Origin: Pseudomonas fluorescens | GTDB taxonomy: Bacteria; Pseudomonadota; Gammaproteobacteria; Pseudomonadales; Pseudomonadaceae | Reading direction: 5' to 3' | Length of the DNA stretch: 64,000 nt | Assembly: GCF_900215245.1 (NCBI RefSeq) | Contig: NZ_LT907842.1 | Location: 2,728,001 to 2,792,000 of the forward strand | Shown: one piece after another, positions 51,953 through 64,000 of the stretch | Position numbering within the stretch: the stretch's first letter is position 1 | How the letters are laid out: every line of letters begins with the position of its first letter | The notes under the pieces: generated by a model | What the model saw: only the letters and a program-made list of their open reading frames with translations | What the model was told of the DNA's origin: nothing | Database searches by the model: none | Program-made: the position numbers and the translations under genes

Positions 51953-53230
51953 ATGAATAGAACTCTCTACAGCTGTCTGTTTTACCTGGCGCTGCCGTTG
52001 GTGGCTTTACGTCTATGGCTGCGCGCGCGCAAGGCGCCGGCCTATGCCAAGCGCGTCGGCGAGCGTTTTTCGTATGGGCTGCCGGTCATGCAGCCGGGCG
52101 GCATCTGGGTGCATGCGGTGTCGGTAGGCGAAAGCATTGCCGCCGCGCCGATGATCCGTGGGCTGATGGCGCGCCATCCCACGCTGCCGATCACGGTGAC
52201 CTGCATGACGCCTACCGGCTCCGAGCGCATCCAGGCGCTGTTCGCTAATGAGCCGCGCATTCAGCACTGCTATTTGCCGTATGACTTGCCCTGCGCGGCC
52301 AAGCGTTTTCTTGATCGTGTGCAGCCCAAATTGGCAGTGATCATGGAAACCGAGTTGTGGCCCAACCACATCCACGCCTGTGCGCAACGCGGTATTCCGG
52401 TGGCGCTGGCGAATGCGCGACTGTCAGCGCGTTCGGCCAAGGGCTATGCGCGTTTCGCCAGGCTGACCGCGCCGATGCTGTCTGAAATGCGCCTGTTCGC
52501 GGTGCAGACCCACACCGAAGCCCAGCGTTTCCTGAGCCTGGGGGCCCGCCCGGACACGGTTGAAGTCACCGGCTCGATCAAGTTCGACCTGACCATCGAC
52601 CCCGAGCTGCCGCTGCGCGCTGCGGCCTTGCGCGAGCAATGGGGCGCCAGCGAGCGCCCGGTGTGGATCGCCGCCAGCACCCATGAAGGCGAGGACGACG
52701 TGGTACTGGCGGCCCATCGCCAACTGCGCGAAAGCTACCCCGACGCGCTGCTGATTCTGGTACCGCGGCATCAGGAGCGTTTCGGGCCGATGTTCGAGTT
52801 GTGCGGGCAGCAAGGGTTTGCCACCGTGCGCCGTTCCAGCGGTGAACCTGTTAGCGCAGACACCTCGGTGCTGCTTGGCGACACCATGGGCGAGCTGCTG
52901 TTTCTCTATGCCCTGGCCGACAGCGCGTTTGTCGGCGGCAGCCTGGTGCCGACCGGTGGGCATAATCCGCTGGAGCCGGCTGCGTTGGGCAAGCCCGTCA
53001 TCATGGGGCCGCACCTGTTCAACTTTCTCGAAATCAGCGCGATGATGCGCGATGCCGGGGCGCTGCGAGAGGTGGATGACGCAGAGGGATTGGCCGAGGC
53101 GGTGCGGCAACTGTTCGAGCTGCCGCAGGACGCGCGCAAGATGGCACAAGCGGGATTGAAGGTGATGCAGGCCAATCAGGGCGCGTTGAAGCGCTTGCTG
53201 GATGGGTTGGACAAACTGCTCAATCACTGA
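51953..53230 (+). CDS. waaA: 3-deoxy-D-manno-octulosonic acid transferase WaaA
   Basis: A 425-residue GT30 enzyme that adds Kdo residues to lipid IV-A, the step before heptose addition by WaaC. A membrane anchor at about 4-20 is followed by GGIWVHAVSVGESIAAAPMI, METELWPNHIHAC and the C-terminal SAFVGGSLVPTGGHNPLEPA, all diagnostic of KdtA/WaaA. Length matches the family (about 425). It starts 23 bases after the lysR stop on the same strand. Separate from the main core cluster but still within 5 kb. Confidence 0.96.
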   Translation: MNRTLYSCLFYLALPLVALRLWLRARKAPAYAKRVGERFSYGLPVMQPGGIWVHAVSVGESIAAAPMIRGLMARHPTLPITVTCMTPTGSERIQALFANEPRIQHCYLPYDLPCAAKRFLDRVQPKLAVIMETELWPNHIHACAQRGIPVALANARLSARSAKGYARFARLTAPMLSEMRLFAVQTHTEAQRFLSLGARPDTVEVTGSIKFDLTIDPELPLRAAALREQWGASERPVWIAASTHEGEDDVVLAAHRQLRESYPDALLILVPRHQERFGPMFELCGQQGFATVRRSSGEPVSADTSVLLGDTMGELLFLYALADSAFVGGSLVPTGGHNPLEPAALGKPVIMGPHLFNFLEISAMMRDAGALREVDDAEGLAEAVRQLFELPQDARKMAQAGLKVMQANQGALKRLLDGLDKLLNH

Positions 53231-53233
53231 GAA

Positions 53234-53323
53234 ATGTGGGAGCTGGCTTGCCTGCGATTGCATCACCCGGGTGTCACTGATACACCGCGGTGCCTGCATC
53301 GCGGGCCAGCCCGCTCCCACATT
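53234..53323. repeat. REP pair (REPIN) between waaA and the TolC-like gene
   Basis: TGTGGGAGCTGGCTTGCCTG (from 53235) faces CGGGCCAGCCCGCTCCCACA (ending 53321). It lies between convergent genes, and its arms belong to two subfamilies. Confidence 0.9.
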
Positions 53324-53337
53324 GGTTTGTGCTGTGC

Positions 53338-54777
53338 TTAGTAGCCTGGACGGGCCTTGAGCTGCTCGGCGGCGGCTTTGGCCAGGTCCGGCGGCAGGAA
53401 GTCCTTGTCCGGGTTGTAGTCAGCCTTGAGGTAACGCGTCAGGTCCTGCAAATCACCTGGGCTGAGCGTGCCCGCAGCCTGCTTCAAGCGCAGGTTGTCG
53501 AGGATGTAGTCGTAGCGGCTGTTGTTGTAGTTGCGCACCGACGCGTAGAGCTGGCGCTGTGAATCCAGCACATCGACGATGTTGCGCGTGCCCACCTGAT
53601 AGCCGATTTCGGTGGCTTCCACCGCGCTCTGGTTAGAGATAATCGACTGGCGACGCGCCTGCACCTGTTCCACATCGGTATTCACCGCGCGGTGCAGATT
53701 GCGGGTGTTTTCCACCACCTGGCGACGCAGGCCTTCGCGTTGCTGTTCGGTTTGATCGAGGCGCGAATAGGATTCGCGCACTTGGGAACTGGTGAGGCCG
53801 CCGCTGTAGATCGGGATGTTCAGGCGCAAGCCGATGGTGCGCTGGGACACATCGCCGCCGTAGGGCACTGGCAGTTGGTTCGGGTTGCTGAAACCCAGCG
53901 CGTCGTTGTCACCCTTTTCGTATTGCGCCACGGCGTCGAGGGTCGGCAAGTGGCCGGCCTTGCGCTGTCTCAGGGTTTCTTCGGCGGCGGTCACCGCGTA
54001 GTTGCTGGCCAGCAGGTTGAGGTTCTGGCGGCCGGCGGTTTCAACCCAGGCCTTGGCGTCGTTCGGCGCCGGAGGCAGCACCGGCAGGGTGTGCACGACG
54101 CCCTGGATCGCGTTGTACTGGCGGTTGGTCAGGGTGATCAACGCTTCGAAGGCGTCGTCCACCTGACGCTGGGCGACGATGCGGTTGGCGCGGGCGGTGT
54201 CGTAACTGGCCTGGGATTGCAGCACGTCGGTCTTGTCCGACAGGCCCACATCAAAGCGCTCGTTGGACTGGTCGAGCTGGCGTTTGAAGGCGCTTTCTTC
54301 AGCCTTGGTCGAGGCCAGGTTGTCCTGGGCGCGCAGCACGGCGAAGTAGCTTTCGGCGCTTTGCAGGATCAGGTTCTGCTCGGTGGCCGAAAGCTGCAGC
54401 GAGGCTTGTTCGTTGACGGCTTCGGCGGCTTGCAGCTGGAACCAGCGATCGGCGCGGAACAGCGGCTGGCTCAGGGTTGCACGCCAGGAATGCGCGTCAC
54501 GGTTGACGGTGGCTGCCGGCTGGTCGATCTGGGTGCGCACGTTATTGCTGTCGGCGCCGGCCGAGAGGTTGGGCAGCAAGCCGGCGCGGGCTTGGGGCAC
54601 CACTTCTTTTTGTGCGCCATATTGAGCGCGGGCGGCGGCCAGGTCGGCGTTGTTGTTCACCGCTTCCTGGTAGACGCTGACCAAATCGGTTTTGGCGGAC
54701 AAGGGCGCTTCAGCTGCCCAGACCATTCCATTGGTCGCACAAGACACGGCAAGAGCCAGTGAAAGTTTGCGCAGCAT
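53338..54777 (-). CDS. TolC-family outer-membrane channel protein (OpmH-like)
   Basis: A 479-residue outer-membrane efflux duct component. A signal peptide MLRKLSLALAVSCATNGMVWA is followed by long heptad-like helical segments (around 45-220 and 270-430) in the duplicated TolC pattern. LSQPLFRADRWFQLQAAEA and YQVGTRNIVDVLDSQRQLY are family motifs. It stands alone, upstream of and divergent from thiC. In P. aeruginosa the equivalent (PA4974, OpmH) serves type I secretion and efflux. No inner-membrane partner genes are nearby. Confidence 0.9.
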   Translation of the reverse strand: MLRKLSLALAVSCATNGMVWAAEAPLSAKTDLVSVYQEAVNNNADLAAARAQYGAQKEVVPQARAGLLPNLSAGADSNNVRTQIDQPAATVNRDAHSWRATLSQPLFRADRWFQLQAAEAVNEQASLQLSATEQNLILQSAESYFAVLRAQDNLASTKAEESAFKRQLDQSNERFDVGLSDKTDVLQSQASYDTARANRIVAQRQVDDAFEALITLTNRQYNAIQGVVHTLPVLPPAPNDAKAWVETAGRQNLNLLASNYAVTAAEETLRQRKAGHLPTLDAVAQYEKGDNDALGFSNPNQLPVPYGGDVSQRTIGLRLNIPIYSGGLTSSQVRESYSRLDQTEQQREGLRRQVVENTRNLHRAVNTDVEQVQARRQSIISNQSAVEATEIGYQVGTRNIVDVLDSQRQLYASVRNYNNSRYDYILDNLRLKQAAGTLSPGDLQDLTRYLKADYNPDKDFLPPDLAKAAAEQLKARPGY

Positions 54778-54938
54778 GAGGCGATCCCTAGTGTGAATAT
54801 TACGGCGATAATTTAGCGCCCAAGGCTAAGGCTGGCCATTCCTGGCGTCAAGCATTGTGGCGGCCCCCGAGTGTAGTGTTGCTGACCCGGCGCAACAATC
54901 CCGCAATCACGCCATTCATCACGCTGAATGCACCGCTA

Positions 54939-54968
54939 TTGGCAATTTGCCCACGCCTTGGTCTAGAC
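54939..54968 (+). promoter_or_regulatory. Candidate sigma-70 promoter of the thiC leader
   Basis: TTGGCA (54939-54944) and TAGACT (54963-54968) are separated by 18 bases, and the predicted start falls at about 54975, just where the TPP aptamer begins. The 448-base gap 54778-55225 otherwise holds the riboswitch, its leader and the TolC-like promoter. Confidence 0.45.
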
Positions 54969-54975
54969 TGGCCGC

Positions 54976-57115
<2,140 letters not shown>

Positions 57116-57144
57116 TTCGGGATTGTAGGCGCCTGTACCGGCCT

Positions 57145-57213
57145 CTTCGCGAGCAAGCCCGCTCCCACATTTGAAATGCATTCTAAATGTGGGAGCGGGC
57201 TTGCTCGCGAAGG
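57145..57213. repeat. Long palindromic REP pair between thiC and cytX
   Basis: The complement-type arm (57145-57171) and forward-type arm (57187-57213) are nearly perfect 27-base inverted copies around a 15-base centre, in the reverse order from most REP pairs here. In RNA this would fold into a very stable hairpin within the thiC-cytX gap, with no T run. Confidence 0.9.
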
Positions 57214-57254
57214 CAATCTGACAAACAACAAAGTGTCCCTCAGAGATAACACCC

Positions 57255-58544
57255 TTGAGCATTCAACCCAGCACCTATTCCCCGGACATCGCGGTGCCCG
57301 CTGACAAACGCGTCTTCGGCGCCCGCGACCTGTTCTCCCTGTGGTTCTCCCTCGGCATCGGCCTGATGGTCCTGCAAACCGGTGCCTTGCTCGCGCCGGG
57401 GCTGGGCTTGTCCGGCTCGTTGCTGGCGATTTTCCTCGGCACCCTTGTCGGTGTGCTGTTGCTGGCCGCTGTCGGCGTGATTGGCAGCGACACCGGGCTG
57501 TCGGCCATGGCCGCGCTTAAACTCAGCCTCGGCGCCAGGGGCGCGAGCCTGCCGGCGTTGCTGAACCTGCTGCAACTGATCGGCTGGGGCGCGTTTGAAA
57601 TCATCGTGATGCGCGATGCCGCCAGTCTGTTGGGTACGCGCGCGTTCAGCGAGGGCAGCCTGCTGGCGAGCCCGTTGCTGTGGACGCTGTTTTTCGGTGG
57701 CCTGGCGACCTTGCTGGCGGTCAGCGGCCCGCTGACGTTCGTACGGCAAATCCTGCGCAAATGGGGGATCTGGCTGCTGCTCGCCGCGTGCCTGTGGCTG
57801 ACCTGGAACCTGTTCGCCAAGGCCGACCTCGCCGCACTCTGGGCCAAGCCCGGTGACGGTTCGCTGCCGTTCGCGGTAGGGTTTGATATCGCCATCGCCA
57901 TGCCGCTGTCATGGCTGCCGCTGATCGCCGATTACTCACGTTTCGGCAAGCGCGCCAACGCTGTCTTCGGCGGTACCGCGCTGGGGTTCTTTATCGGCAA
58001 TTTCTGGCTGATGAGCCTGGGCGTGGCCTACACCCTGGCGTTTGCGCCAAGTGGTGAGGTGAATGCGCTGTTGCTGGCCCTGGCCGGCGCGGGCTTGGGC
58101 ATTCCGCTGTTGCTGATCCTGTTGGACGAGTCGGAAAACGCCTTTGCCGATATTCACTCGGCGGCGGTGTCCAGCGGGATTCTGTTGCGTTGGAAAGTCG
58201 AGCATCTGGCGTTGGCTATCGGCGTGATATGCACCTTGATCGCCTGCTTCGCACCGTTGGCGCAGTATCAGAACTTCCTGCTGCTGATCGGCTCGGTGTT
58301 TGCGCCTTTGTTCGGCGTGGTGCTGGTGGATCACTTTATCCTGCGCCGCCGTGGCCAGGGAGCGGTTGGCAACCTGCGCTGGCCTGCGCTGGTCGCCTGG
58401 TTGGGCGGCATTGGCACGTATCATCTGCTGGCCAATCTCTACCCGGATATCGGCGCAACCCTGCCGGCACTGGTGCTGGCAGGCTTGCTGCAGTTCATCC
58501 TGGGCCGGGCCTTCAGTGGCGTGCGGGCGCCAATTCGGGCTTGA
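57255..58544 (+). CDS. cytX: NCS1-family permease CytX, putative hydroxymethylpyrimidine transporter
   Basis: A 429-residue inner-membrane permease with about 12 helices, of the cytosine/purine NCS1 family. RVFGARDLFSLWFSLGIGLMVLQTGALLAPGLG at the N-terminus (in part) and SWLPLIADYSRFGKRANAVFGG are family motifs. CytX proteins linked to thiamine genes are proposed to import hydroxymethylpyrimidine, the product made by ThiC, so salvage and synthesis would share control. The start is TTG at 57255; no ATG fits upstream of the first helix. Convergent with the RsiV-like gene, overlapping 32 bases. Confidence 0.83.
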   Translation: MSIQPSTYSPDIAVPADKRVFGARDLFSLWFSLGIGLMVLQTGALLAPGLGLSGSLLAIFLGTLVGVLLLAAVGVIGSDTGLSAMAALKLSLGARGASLPALLNLLQLIGWGAFEIIVMRDAASLLGTRAFSEGSLLASPLLWTLFFGGLATLLAVSGPLTFVRQILRKWGIWLLLAACLWLTWNLFAKADLAALWAKPGDGSLPFAVGFDIAIAMPLSWLPLIADYSRFGKRANAVFGGTALGFFIGNFWLMSLGVAYTLAFAPSGEVNALLLALAGAGLGIPLLLILLDESENAFADIHSAAVSSGILLRWKVEHLALAIGVICTLIACFAPLAQYQNFLLLIGSVFAPLFGVVLVDHFILRRRGQGAVGNLRWPALVAWLGGIGTYHLLANLYPDIGATLPALVLAGLLQFILGRAFSGVRAPIRA

Positions 58545-59259
58545 GTACGCCGGTGAGGCGCGCATAGGGGATGGTCATTTCGATCAGCCCCAATGCGTAA
58601 GGCGCAATCGTCGCCACGTTGTACTTGAGCACCACGCCATTGCTGGTCAAGGCCACGTTCGGGGTTTTCTGGAACGGCCAGTTCTTCACGAACTCCGGGT
58701 CACGGTCCATCTGCGAGTTGATCAGCCAGCTGTTGTGGGCGACTTTCGCGGTATTCCAGAACGCTTGCTCCTGGCCTGGCAACAGCATGTCGGTCAGGCT
58801 CAGCTCTTTGTGCAGCAGGCGCGAATAGTTGATGAACCCACGGCCAGGCTCGCCATGGGCAGCGCCGGTGTCGAGGTAACTGGACACTTCGATGATCACA
58901 AGCCCGTCATGCTGCTCACGTACCTTGGCCTGCAAGTACATGCTGTTGCGGTCGGGCGATTCGCGCAGGAACTTGTCGCGGTAGGCATTCAGCGTCGGCG
59001 GCACGCTGGCGCCGGGGGTGGTGCGGGTCATTTGCAGCAGGCGCTGCTCCACCAGTGTGTCGAGTTGCGGCTCGGAGGGGAAGTGCACGGTATCGATGTT
59101 CACCAGCGGGCAATCAGGGCTGTTGCAGCCGGGTTTGATTTGCTCCGAGGCGTCTGGCTTGGTATCCAGGGGCTTCAGGTAGCTGGGCTGGAACAGGCTC
59201 TGGCAAGCACCGAGGGTCAAGGCAATACAGGCCACGGAGGCGACTTTTAAAAGCGACAT
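58513..59259 (-). CDS. RsiV-like lipoprotein with DUF3298 domain
   Basis: A 248-residue lipoprotein. The signal peptide MSLLKVASVACIALTLGAC ends in a lipobox with Cys19 and Gln at +2, so the outer membrane is the likely site. The C-terminal half (YLDTGAAHGEPGRGFINYSR, then LSLTDMLLPGQEQAF and IAPYALGLIEMTIPYARL) matches the DUF3298/RsiV fold, which in RsiV binds lysozyme. There is no linked sigma factor gene and no membrane-spanning helix, so it is not an anti-sigma factor here. Convergent with cytX; function unknown. Confidence 0.82.
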   Translation of the reverse strand: MSLLKVASVACIALTLGACQSLFQPSYLKPLDTKPDASEQIKPGCNSPDCPLVNIDTVHFPSEPQLDTLVEQRLLQMTRTTPGASVPPTLNAYRDKFLRESPDRNSMYLQAKVREQHDGLVIIEVSSYLDTGAAHGEPGRGFINYSRLLHKELSLTDMLLPGQEQAFWNTAKVAHNSWLINSQMDRDPEFVKNWPFQKTPNVALTSNGVVLKYNVATIAPYALGLIEMTIPYARLTGVLKPELAPARH

Positions 59260-59452
59260 GTGTGTCCTTCGGAAATCGATGGGAAGCGAAAAGAGTAGCG
59301 CTTGGACTGCCGACAGAGCAGTCAGTTCGCCACTAAGCTGATTAGAGTGAGTTTGACGTCCGCCGTCTATCCCGGCAACTGGAAAGGGGCTGCACCAACG
59401 GGCAGGAGCGCGTTAGGATGGCGCGAATTGCACGGGTACATCGAGGACAGAC

Positions 59453-60070
59453 ATGACGGACATTGCCAAGTCGACGCCGAACAAGATCGAGATTGTTCAG
59501 CATGACAATGCTTACCAGGGCTTCTACAAGCTTGATCGCATGCAGTTGCGCCACGAAAAATTCGATGGCGGCATGAGCCGGTTGATCAATCGTGAAGTCC
59601 TCGTTCGGCATGACGCGGTGTGCGTGTTGCCTTACGATCCGCAGCGCGATCAAGTGGTGCTGATCGAGCAGTTTCGTGTAGGCGCCATGGGCCGTACCGA
59701 TAACCCGTGGCTGGTGGAAATGGTCGCCGGCCTGATCGACAAGGATGAAGAGCCGGAGGAGGTTGCACACCGCGAAGCCGAGGAGGAAGCTGGGCTGACA
59801 TTCTCCGCGCTGTGGCCGATCACCAAATATTTCCCGTCGCCCGGTGGCAGCACTGAATTCGTCCATTTGTACCTGGGCCGTTGCGACAGCGCCGGGGCGG
59901 GTGGCGTCCATGGACTGGAAGAAGAGGCAGAAGATATCCGCGTCACCACCTGGGCATTCGAAGATGCCCTGCAAGCGGTGCGTGACGGCAAAATTTCCAA
60001 CGCAGCCAGCATTATCGCCCTGCAATGGCTTGCGCTTAATCGCGCGGAAGTGAGGGGGTTATGGCAGTAA
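59453..60070 (+). CDS. nudF: ADP-ribose diphosphatase NudF (Nudix hydrolase)
   Basis: A 205-residue cytosolic hydrolase that splits ADP-ribose into AMP and ribose 5-phosphate. The Nudix box is perfect at 93-115: Gly93, Glu99, then REAEEEAGL from Arg107. YFPSPGGSTEFVHLYLG downstream is characteristic of the ADP-ribose pyrophosphatase subgroup. First gene of a nudF-yqiB-cpdA-yqiA-parE run also found in other gammaproteobacteria. It overlaps the next gene by 10 bases. Confidence 0.94.
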   Translation: MTDIAKSTPNKIEIVQHDNAYQGFYKLDRMQLRHEKFDGGMSRLINREVLVRHDAVCVLPYDPQRDQVVLIEQFRVGAMGRTDNPWLVEMVAGLIDKDEEPEEVAHREAEEEAGLTFSALWPITKYFPSPGGSTEFVHLYLGRCDSAGAGGVHGLEEEAEDIRVTTWAFEDALQAVRDGKISNAASIIALQWLALNRAEVRGLWQ

Positions 60071-60510
60071 AGGCACGGGAACGTTATCGAGTCGACCTGA
60101 TCGGGTTGCAAGCCGCCTGCGAGGCCAACTATGCGCGGTTGATGCGCCTGCTTCCCGACATGCGCCACGCGCCCGAAGCGCGGCGCATTGCCGTGACCCA
60201 TGGCGACCAGATGCTCGGCGTGCTGACCCTTGAGGTCATCGTCAACTGCCCGTACACCACCACCCTGCGCGTGCGCCAGGAACACAGCCTGCCGTGGCTG
60301 CCGGTGCCGCAGCTGGAAGTCCAGGTGTATCACGATGCGCGCATGGCCGAAGTGATCAGCGCCGAACATGCGCGGCGCTTTCGCAGCATCTATCCTTACC
60401 CGAATGTGTTCATGCACCAGCCCGATGAGAAAGCACAGCTCAATGTGTTCCTCGGTGAATGGTTGAGTCACTGCCTGGCCCTGGGCCATGAGTTCGAAGT
60501 CGTGCGGTAG
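60061..60510 (+). CDS. DUF1249 protein, YqiB family
   Basis: A 149-residue soluble protein of the YqiB/DUF1249 family, unknown function. The opening YRVDLIGLQAACEANYARLMRLLPD and the centre LEVQVYHDARMAEVI are the conserved blocks. Its conserved position between nudF and cpdA (also in E. coli as yqiB) implies a linked housekeeping role. The start overlaps the nudF stop by 10 bases. Confidence 0.9.
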   Translation: MAVKARERYRVDLIGLQAACEANYARLMRLLPDMRHAPEARRIAVTHGDQMLGVLTLEVIVNCPYTTTLRVRQEHSLPWLPVPQLEVQVYHDARMAEVISAEHARRFRSIYPYPNVFMHQPDEKAQLNVFLGEWLSHCLALGHEFEVVR

Positions 60511-60609
60511 ATGTGAACTGCGTCTGCTTACTCCGCTTTCCTCTTTGTGTCCTGCCCCAGCATAATCGCGCCAAATGTCCATTTCCTGTGATTGCCTTGG
60601 GAGAGCGCC

Positions 60610-61425
60610 TTGCCAAGCGTATCCGCCTTGAACCCTGATGCGCCGCTGTTGCTGGTGCAGTTGTCCGACAGCCACCTGTTTGCCGAGGCCGAGGGCACGC
60701 TGCTCGGCATGAACACCTGCGAGAGCCTGCGGCGGGTGATCGAGTTGGTGCGCGAGCAGCAGCCGCAGATCGATTTGGTGCTGGCAACCGGGGATTTGTC
60801 CCAGGACGGCACGCTTGAGTCCTATCAACAATTTCGTGACCTGACCCGGCCGATTGCTGCGCCAGCGCGCTGGATTCCCGGCAACCACGACGAGCCGCAG
60901 GTCATGGCGCACGCCGCCGTGCACAGTGATCTGCTGGAGCCGGTGCTCGACATCGGCAACTGGCGCGTCACCCTGCTGGATTCGGCAGTTCCCGGTTCGG
61001 TGCCCGGCTACCTGCAAGACCAGCAACTGCAATTGCTGGCCCAAGCCTTGAGCGAGGCGCCGAGTCGGCACCACCTGGTGTGCTTTCACCATCATCCGGT
61101 GCCCATCGGCTGTGCCTGGATGGAGCCCATCGGCCTGCGCAACCCCGACGCTCTGTTTGCCGTACTCGACCGTTTTCCGCAGGTCAAGGCGGTGCTTTGG
61201 GGGCATGTGCACCAGGAAATCGACCGCGAGCGCAACGGCGTGCGCCTGCTGGCGTCGCCGTCCACCTGCATCCAGTTCACGCCGGGCAGTGAAGACTTCC
61301 AGGTCAGCGAACAGGCGCCGGGTTACCGCTGGCTGCGATTGCATGCCGACGGACGGTTGGAGACGGGCGTGGAGCGGGTAAAAGGGTTCGAATTTACCGT
61401 CGATTACGGCAGCAACGGCTATTAA
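60610..61425 (+). CDS. cpdA: 3',5'-cyclic-AMP phosphodiesterase CpdA
   Basis: A 271-residue metallophosphoesterase that hydrolyses cAMP to AMP and so lowers Vfr/CRP activity. The metal-binding motifs are complete: SDSHLF at 19-24, TGDLSQDG with GD at 61-62, GNHD at 91-94, HHH at 160-162 and GHVH at 198-201. The start is TTG at 60610, chosen because GGGAGAG lies just upstream; another in-frame TTG at 60592 lacks this. About 100 bases separate it from the previous gene, so it may have its own promoter. Confidence 0.94.
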   Translation: MPSVSALNPDAPLLLVQLSDSHLFAEAEGTLLGMNTCESLRRVIELVREQQPQIDLVLATGDLSQDGTLESYQQFRDLTRPIAAPARWIPGNHDEPQVMAHAAVHSDLLEPVLDIGNWRVTLLDSAVPGSVPGYLQDQQLQLLAQALSEAPSRHHLVCFHHHPVPIGCAWMEPIGLRNPDALFAVLDRFPQVKAVLWGHVHQEIDRERNGVRLLASPSTCIQFTPGSEDFQVSEQAPGYRWLRLHADGRLETGVERVKGFEFTVDYGSNGY

Positions 61426-61541
61426 CGGCTGCAAACACTGAGCCAAATGTGGGTTCTTTGCTGGCTGGACAACAGGGTACTCACACACCCCCTCGATCCC
61501 TGTAAACTGCGCCTCTTTGGCTGAAGCACGGAGAGCCCGGC

Positions 61542-62150
61542 ATGTCCGCTTCGATCTTGTATATCCACGGTTTCAACAGCGCGCCTGCGTCCAACAAGGC
61601 CAGCCAACTGAAGACGGTGATGGACAGCCTCGGCCTGGCCGACCAATTGCGCGTGCCGGCCCTGCATCACCACCCCCGCCAGGCGATTGCTCAGTTGGAG
61701 GAGGCCATTGCACAGCTGGGTCGGCCGCTGCTGGTCGGCAGCTCACTCGGCGGCTACTATGCAACCCATCTTGCCGAACGCCATGGCCTTAAGGCGCTGC
61801 TGGTCAACCCGGCGGTCAGCCCTCATCGGATGTTCGACGGTTACCTGGGCACCCAGAAGAACCTCTACACCGATGAAACCTGGGAATTGACCCACGATCA
61901 CGTCACGGCACTGGCCGAGCTGGAAGTCCCGGCGCCCCAGGATGCCGCGCGTTATCAGGTGTGGTTGCAGACCGGCGATGAAACACTGGACTATCGCCTC
62001 GCCCAACAGTATTACCGAGCCTGTGCCTTGCGCATCCAGGCCGGTGGCGACCATGGTTACCAAGGGTTCGCCCAGCAATTGCCGGCAATGTTGAGCTTTG
62101 CCGGCATTGGCCCTGATCAGTATCAATCCTTCGATTTTTCTTCACTGTAA
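61542..62150 (+). CDS. yqiA: Esterase YqiA
   Basis: A 202-residue alpha/beta-hydrolase. SILYIHGFNSAPASNKA opens the fold, the nucleophile is Ser68 in VGSSLGGYYATH, and GGDHGYQGF near the C-terminus carries the catalytic His. Esterase activity on short and palmitoyl-CoA-type substrates has been reported for E. coli YqiA; the natural substrate is unknown. ATG 61542 is preceded by GGAGAG. It is 45 bases ahead of parE, the usual neighbour. Confidence 0.92.
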   Translation: MSASILYIHGFNSAPASNKASQLKTVMDSLGLADQLRVPALHHHPRQAIAQLEEAIAQLGRPLLVGSSLGGYYATHLAERHGLKALLVNPAVSPHRMFDGYLGTQKNLYTDETWELTHDHVTALAELEVPAPQDAARYQVWLQTGDETLDYRLAQQYYRACALRIQAGGDHGYQGFAQQLPAMLSFAGIGPDQYQSFDFSSL

Positions 62151-62171
62151 GAATCGCAGGTTACTTTTTAA

Positions 62172-64000
<1,829 letters not shown>

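Noticed and set aside
61443..61475. Possible further REP arm (AAATGTGGG...)
   Set aside because: Only the first nine bases match and there is no opposing arm.

Overview
This is a chromosomal segment of a Pseudomonas, most likely of the P. fluorescens group. The evidence is the GC-rich codon use, the family of Pseudomonas-type REP palindromes (core TGTGGGAGC...), and a gene order that, from memory, follows P. aeruginosa PAO1 almost gene for gene from msrA (PA5018) to parE (PA4967). About 47 protein genes fill nearly all of the 64 kb. I see no rRNA, tRNA, insertion sequence, prophage or CRISPR array.

Layout. 1-5.6 kb: the divergent proline pair putA (cut by the left edge) and putP, separated by a region with five GTTGCA-type boxes. 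5.8-8.6 kb: an orphan type VI secretion vgrG with a DUF4123 adaptor gene but no effector gene. 8.5-11.7 kb: metY, rlmJ and msrA. 11.8-19.1 kb: dipA (c-di-GMP phosphodiesterase with a degenerate GGDEF site), aceF and aceE (pyruvate dehydrogenase), then the divergent glnE.

22.6-47.4 kb is the lipopolysaccharide core locus. waaF, waaC, waaG and waaP are followed by three further kinase-like genes, all stop/start overlapped. A wedge of three unrelated genes follows (a YncD/PqqU-like TonB receptor and two paralogous YceK-like lipoproteins). Then come a carbamoyltransferase (wapO), a GT4 enzyme (wapH), mig-14-like, dnpA, a DUF6625-type putative glycosyltransferase, ssg, wapR, a reverse-strand O-antigen ligase fused to a kinase-like domain, msbA, hldE and an NAD-dependent epimerase. 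Together these genes make activated heptose, build and decorate the core, flip lipid A-core and ligate O-antigen. waaA (Kdo transferase) follows at 52 kb.

47.5-54.8 kb also holds a reverse operon (emrE, FAD oxidoreductase, aldo/keto reductase, hypothetical), a LysR regulator and a TolC-family outer-membrane protein. 54.9-58.5 kb is a thiamine unit: promoter, TPP riboswitch, thiC and the permease gene cytX. 58.5-64 kb carries an RsiV-like lipoprotein gene and the run nudF, yqiB-like, cpdA, yqiA and parE (cut by the right edge).

The features most worth following up are the O-antigen ligase/kinase fusion, the kinase-like proteins that lack the catalytic aspartate, the effector-less vgrG module, the paired dyads in front of aceE, the PutA-box cluster and the mutually exclusive helices downstream of the TPP aptamer. 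Functions are assigned by recognising protein families and motifs by eye; no database search was run.
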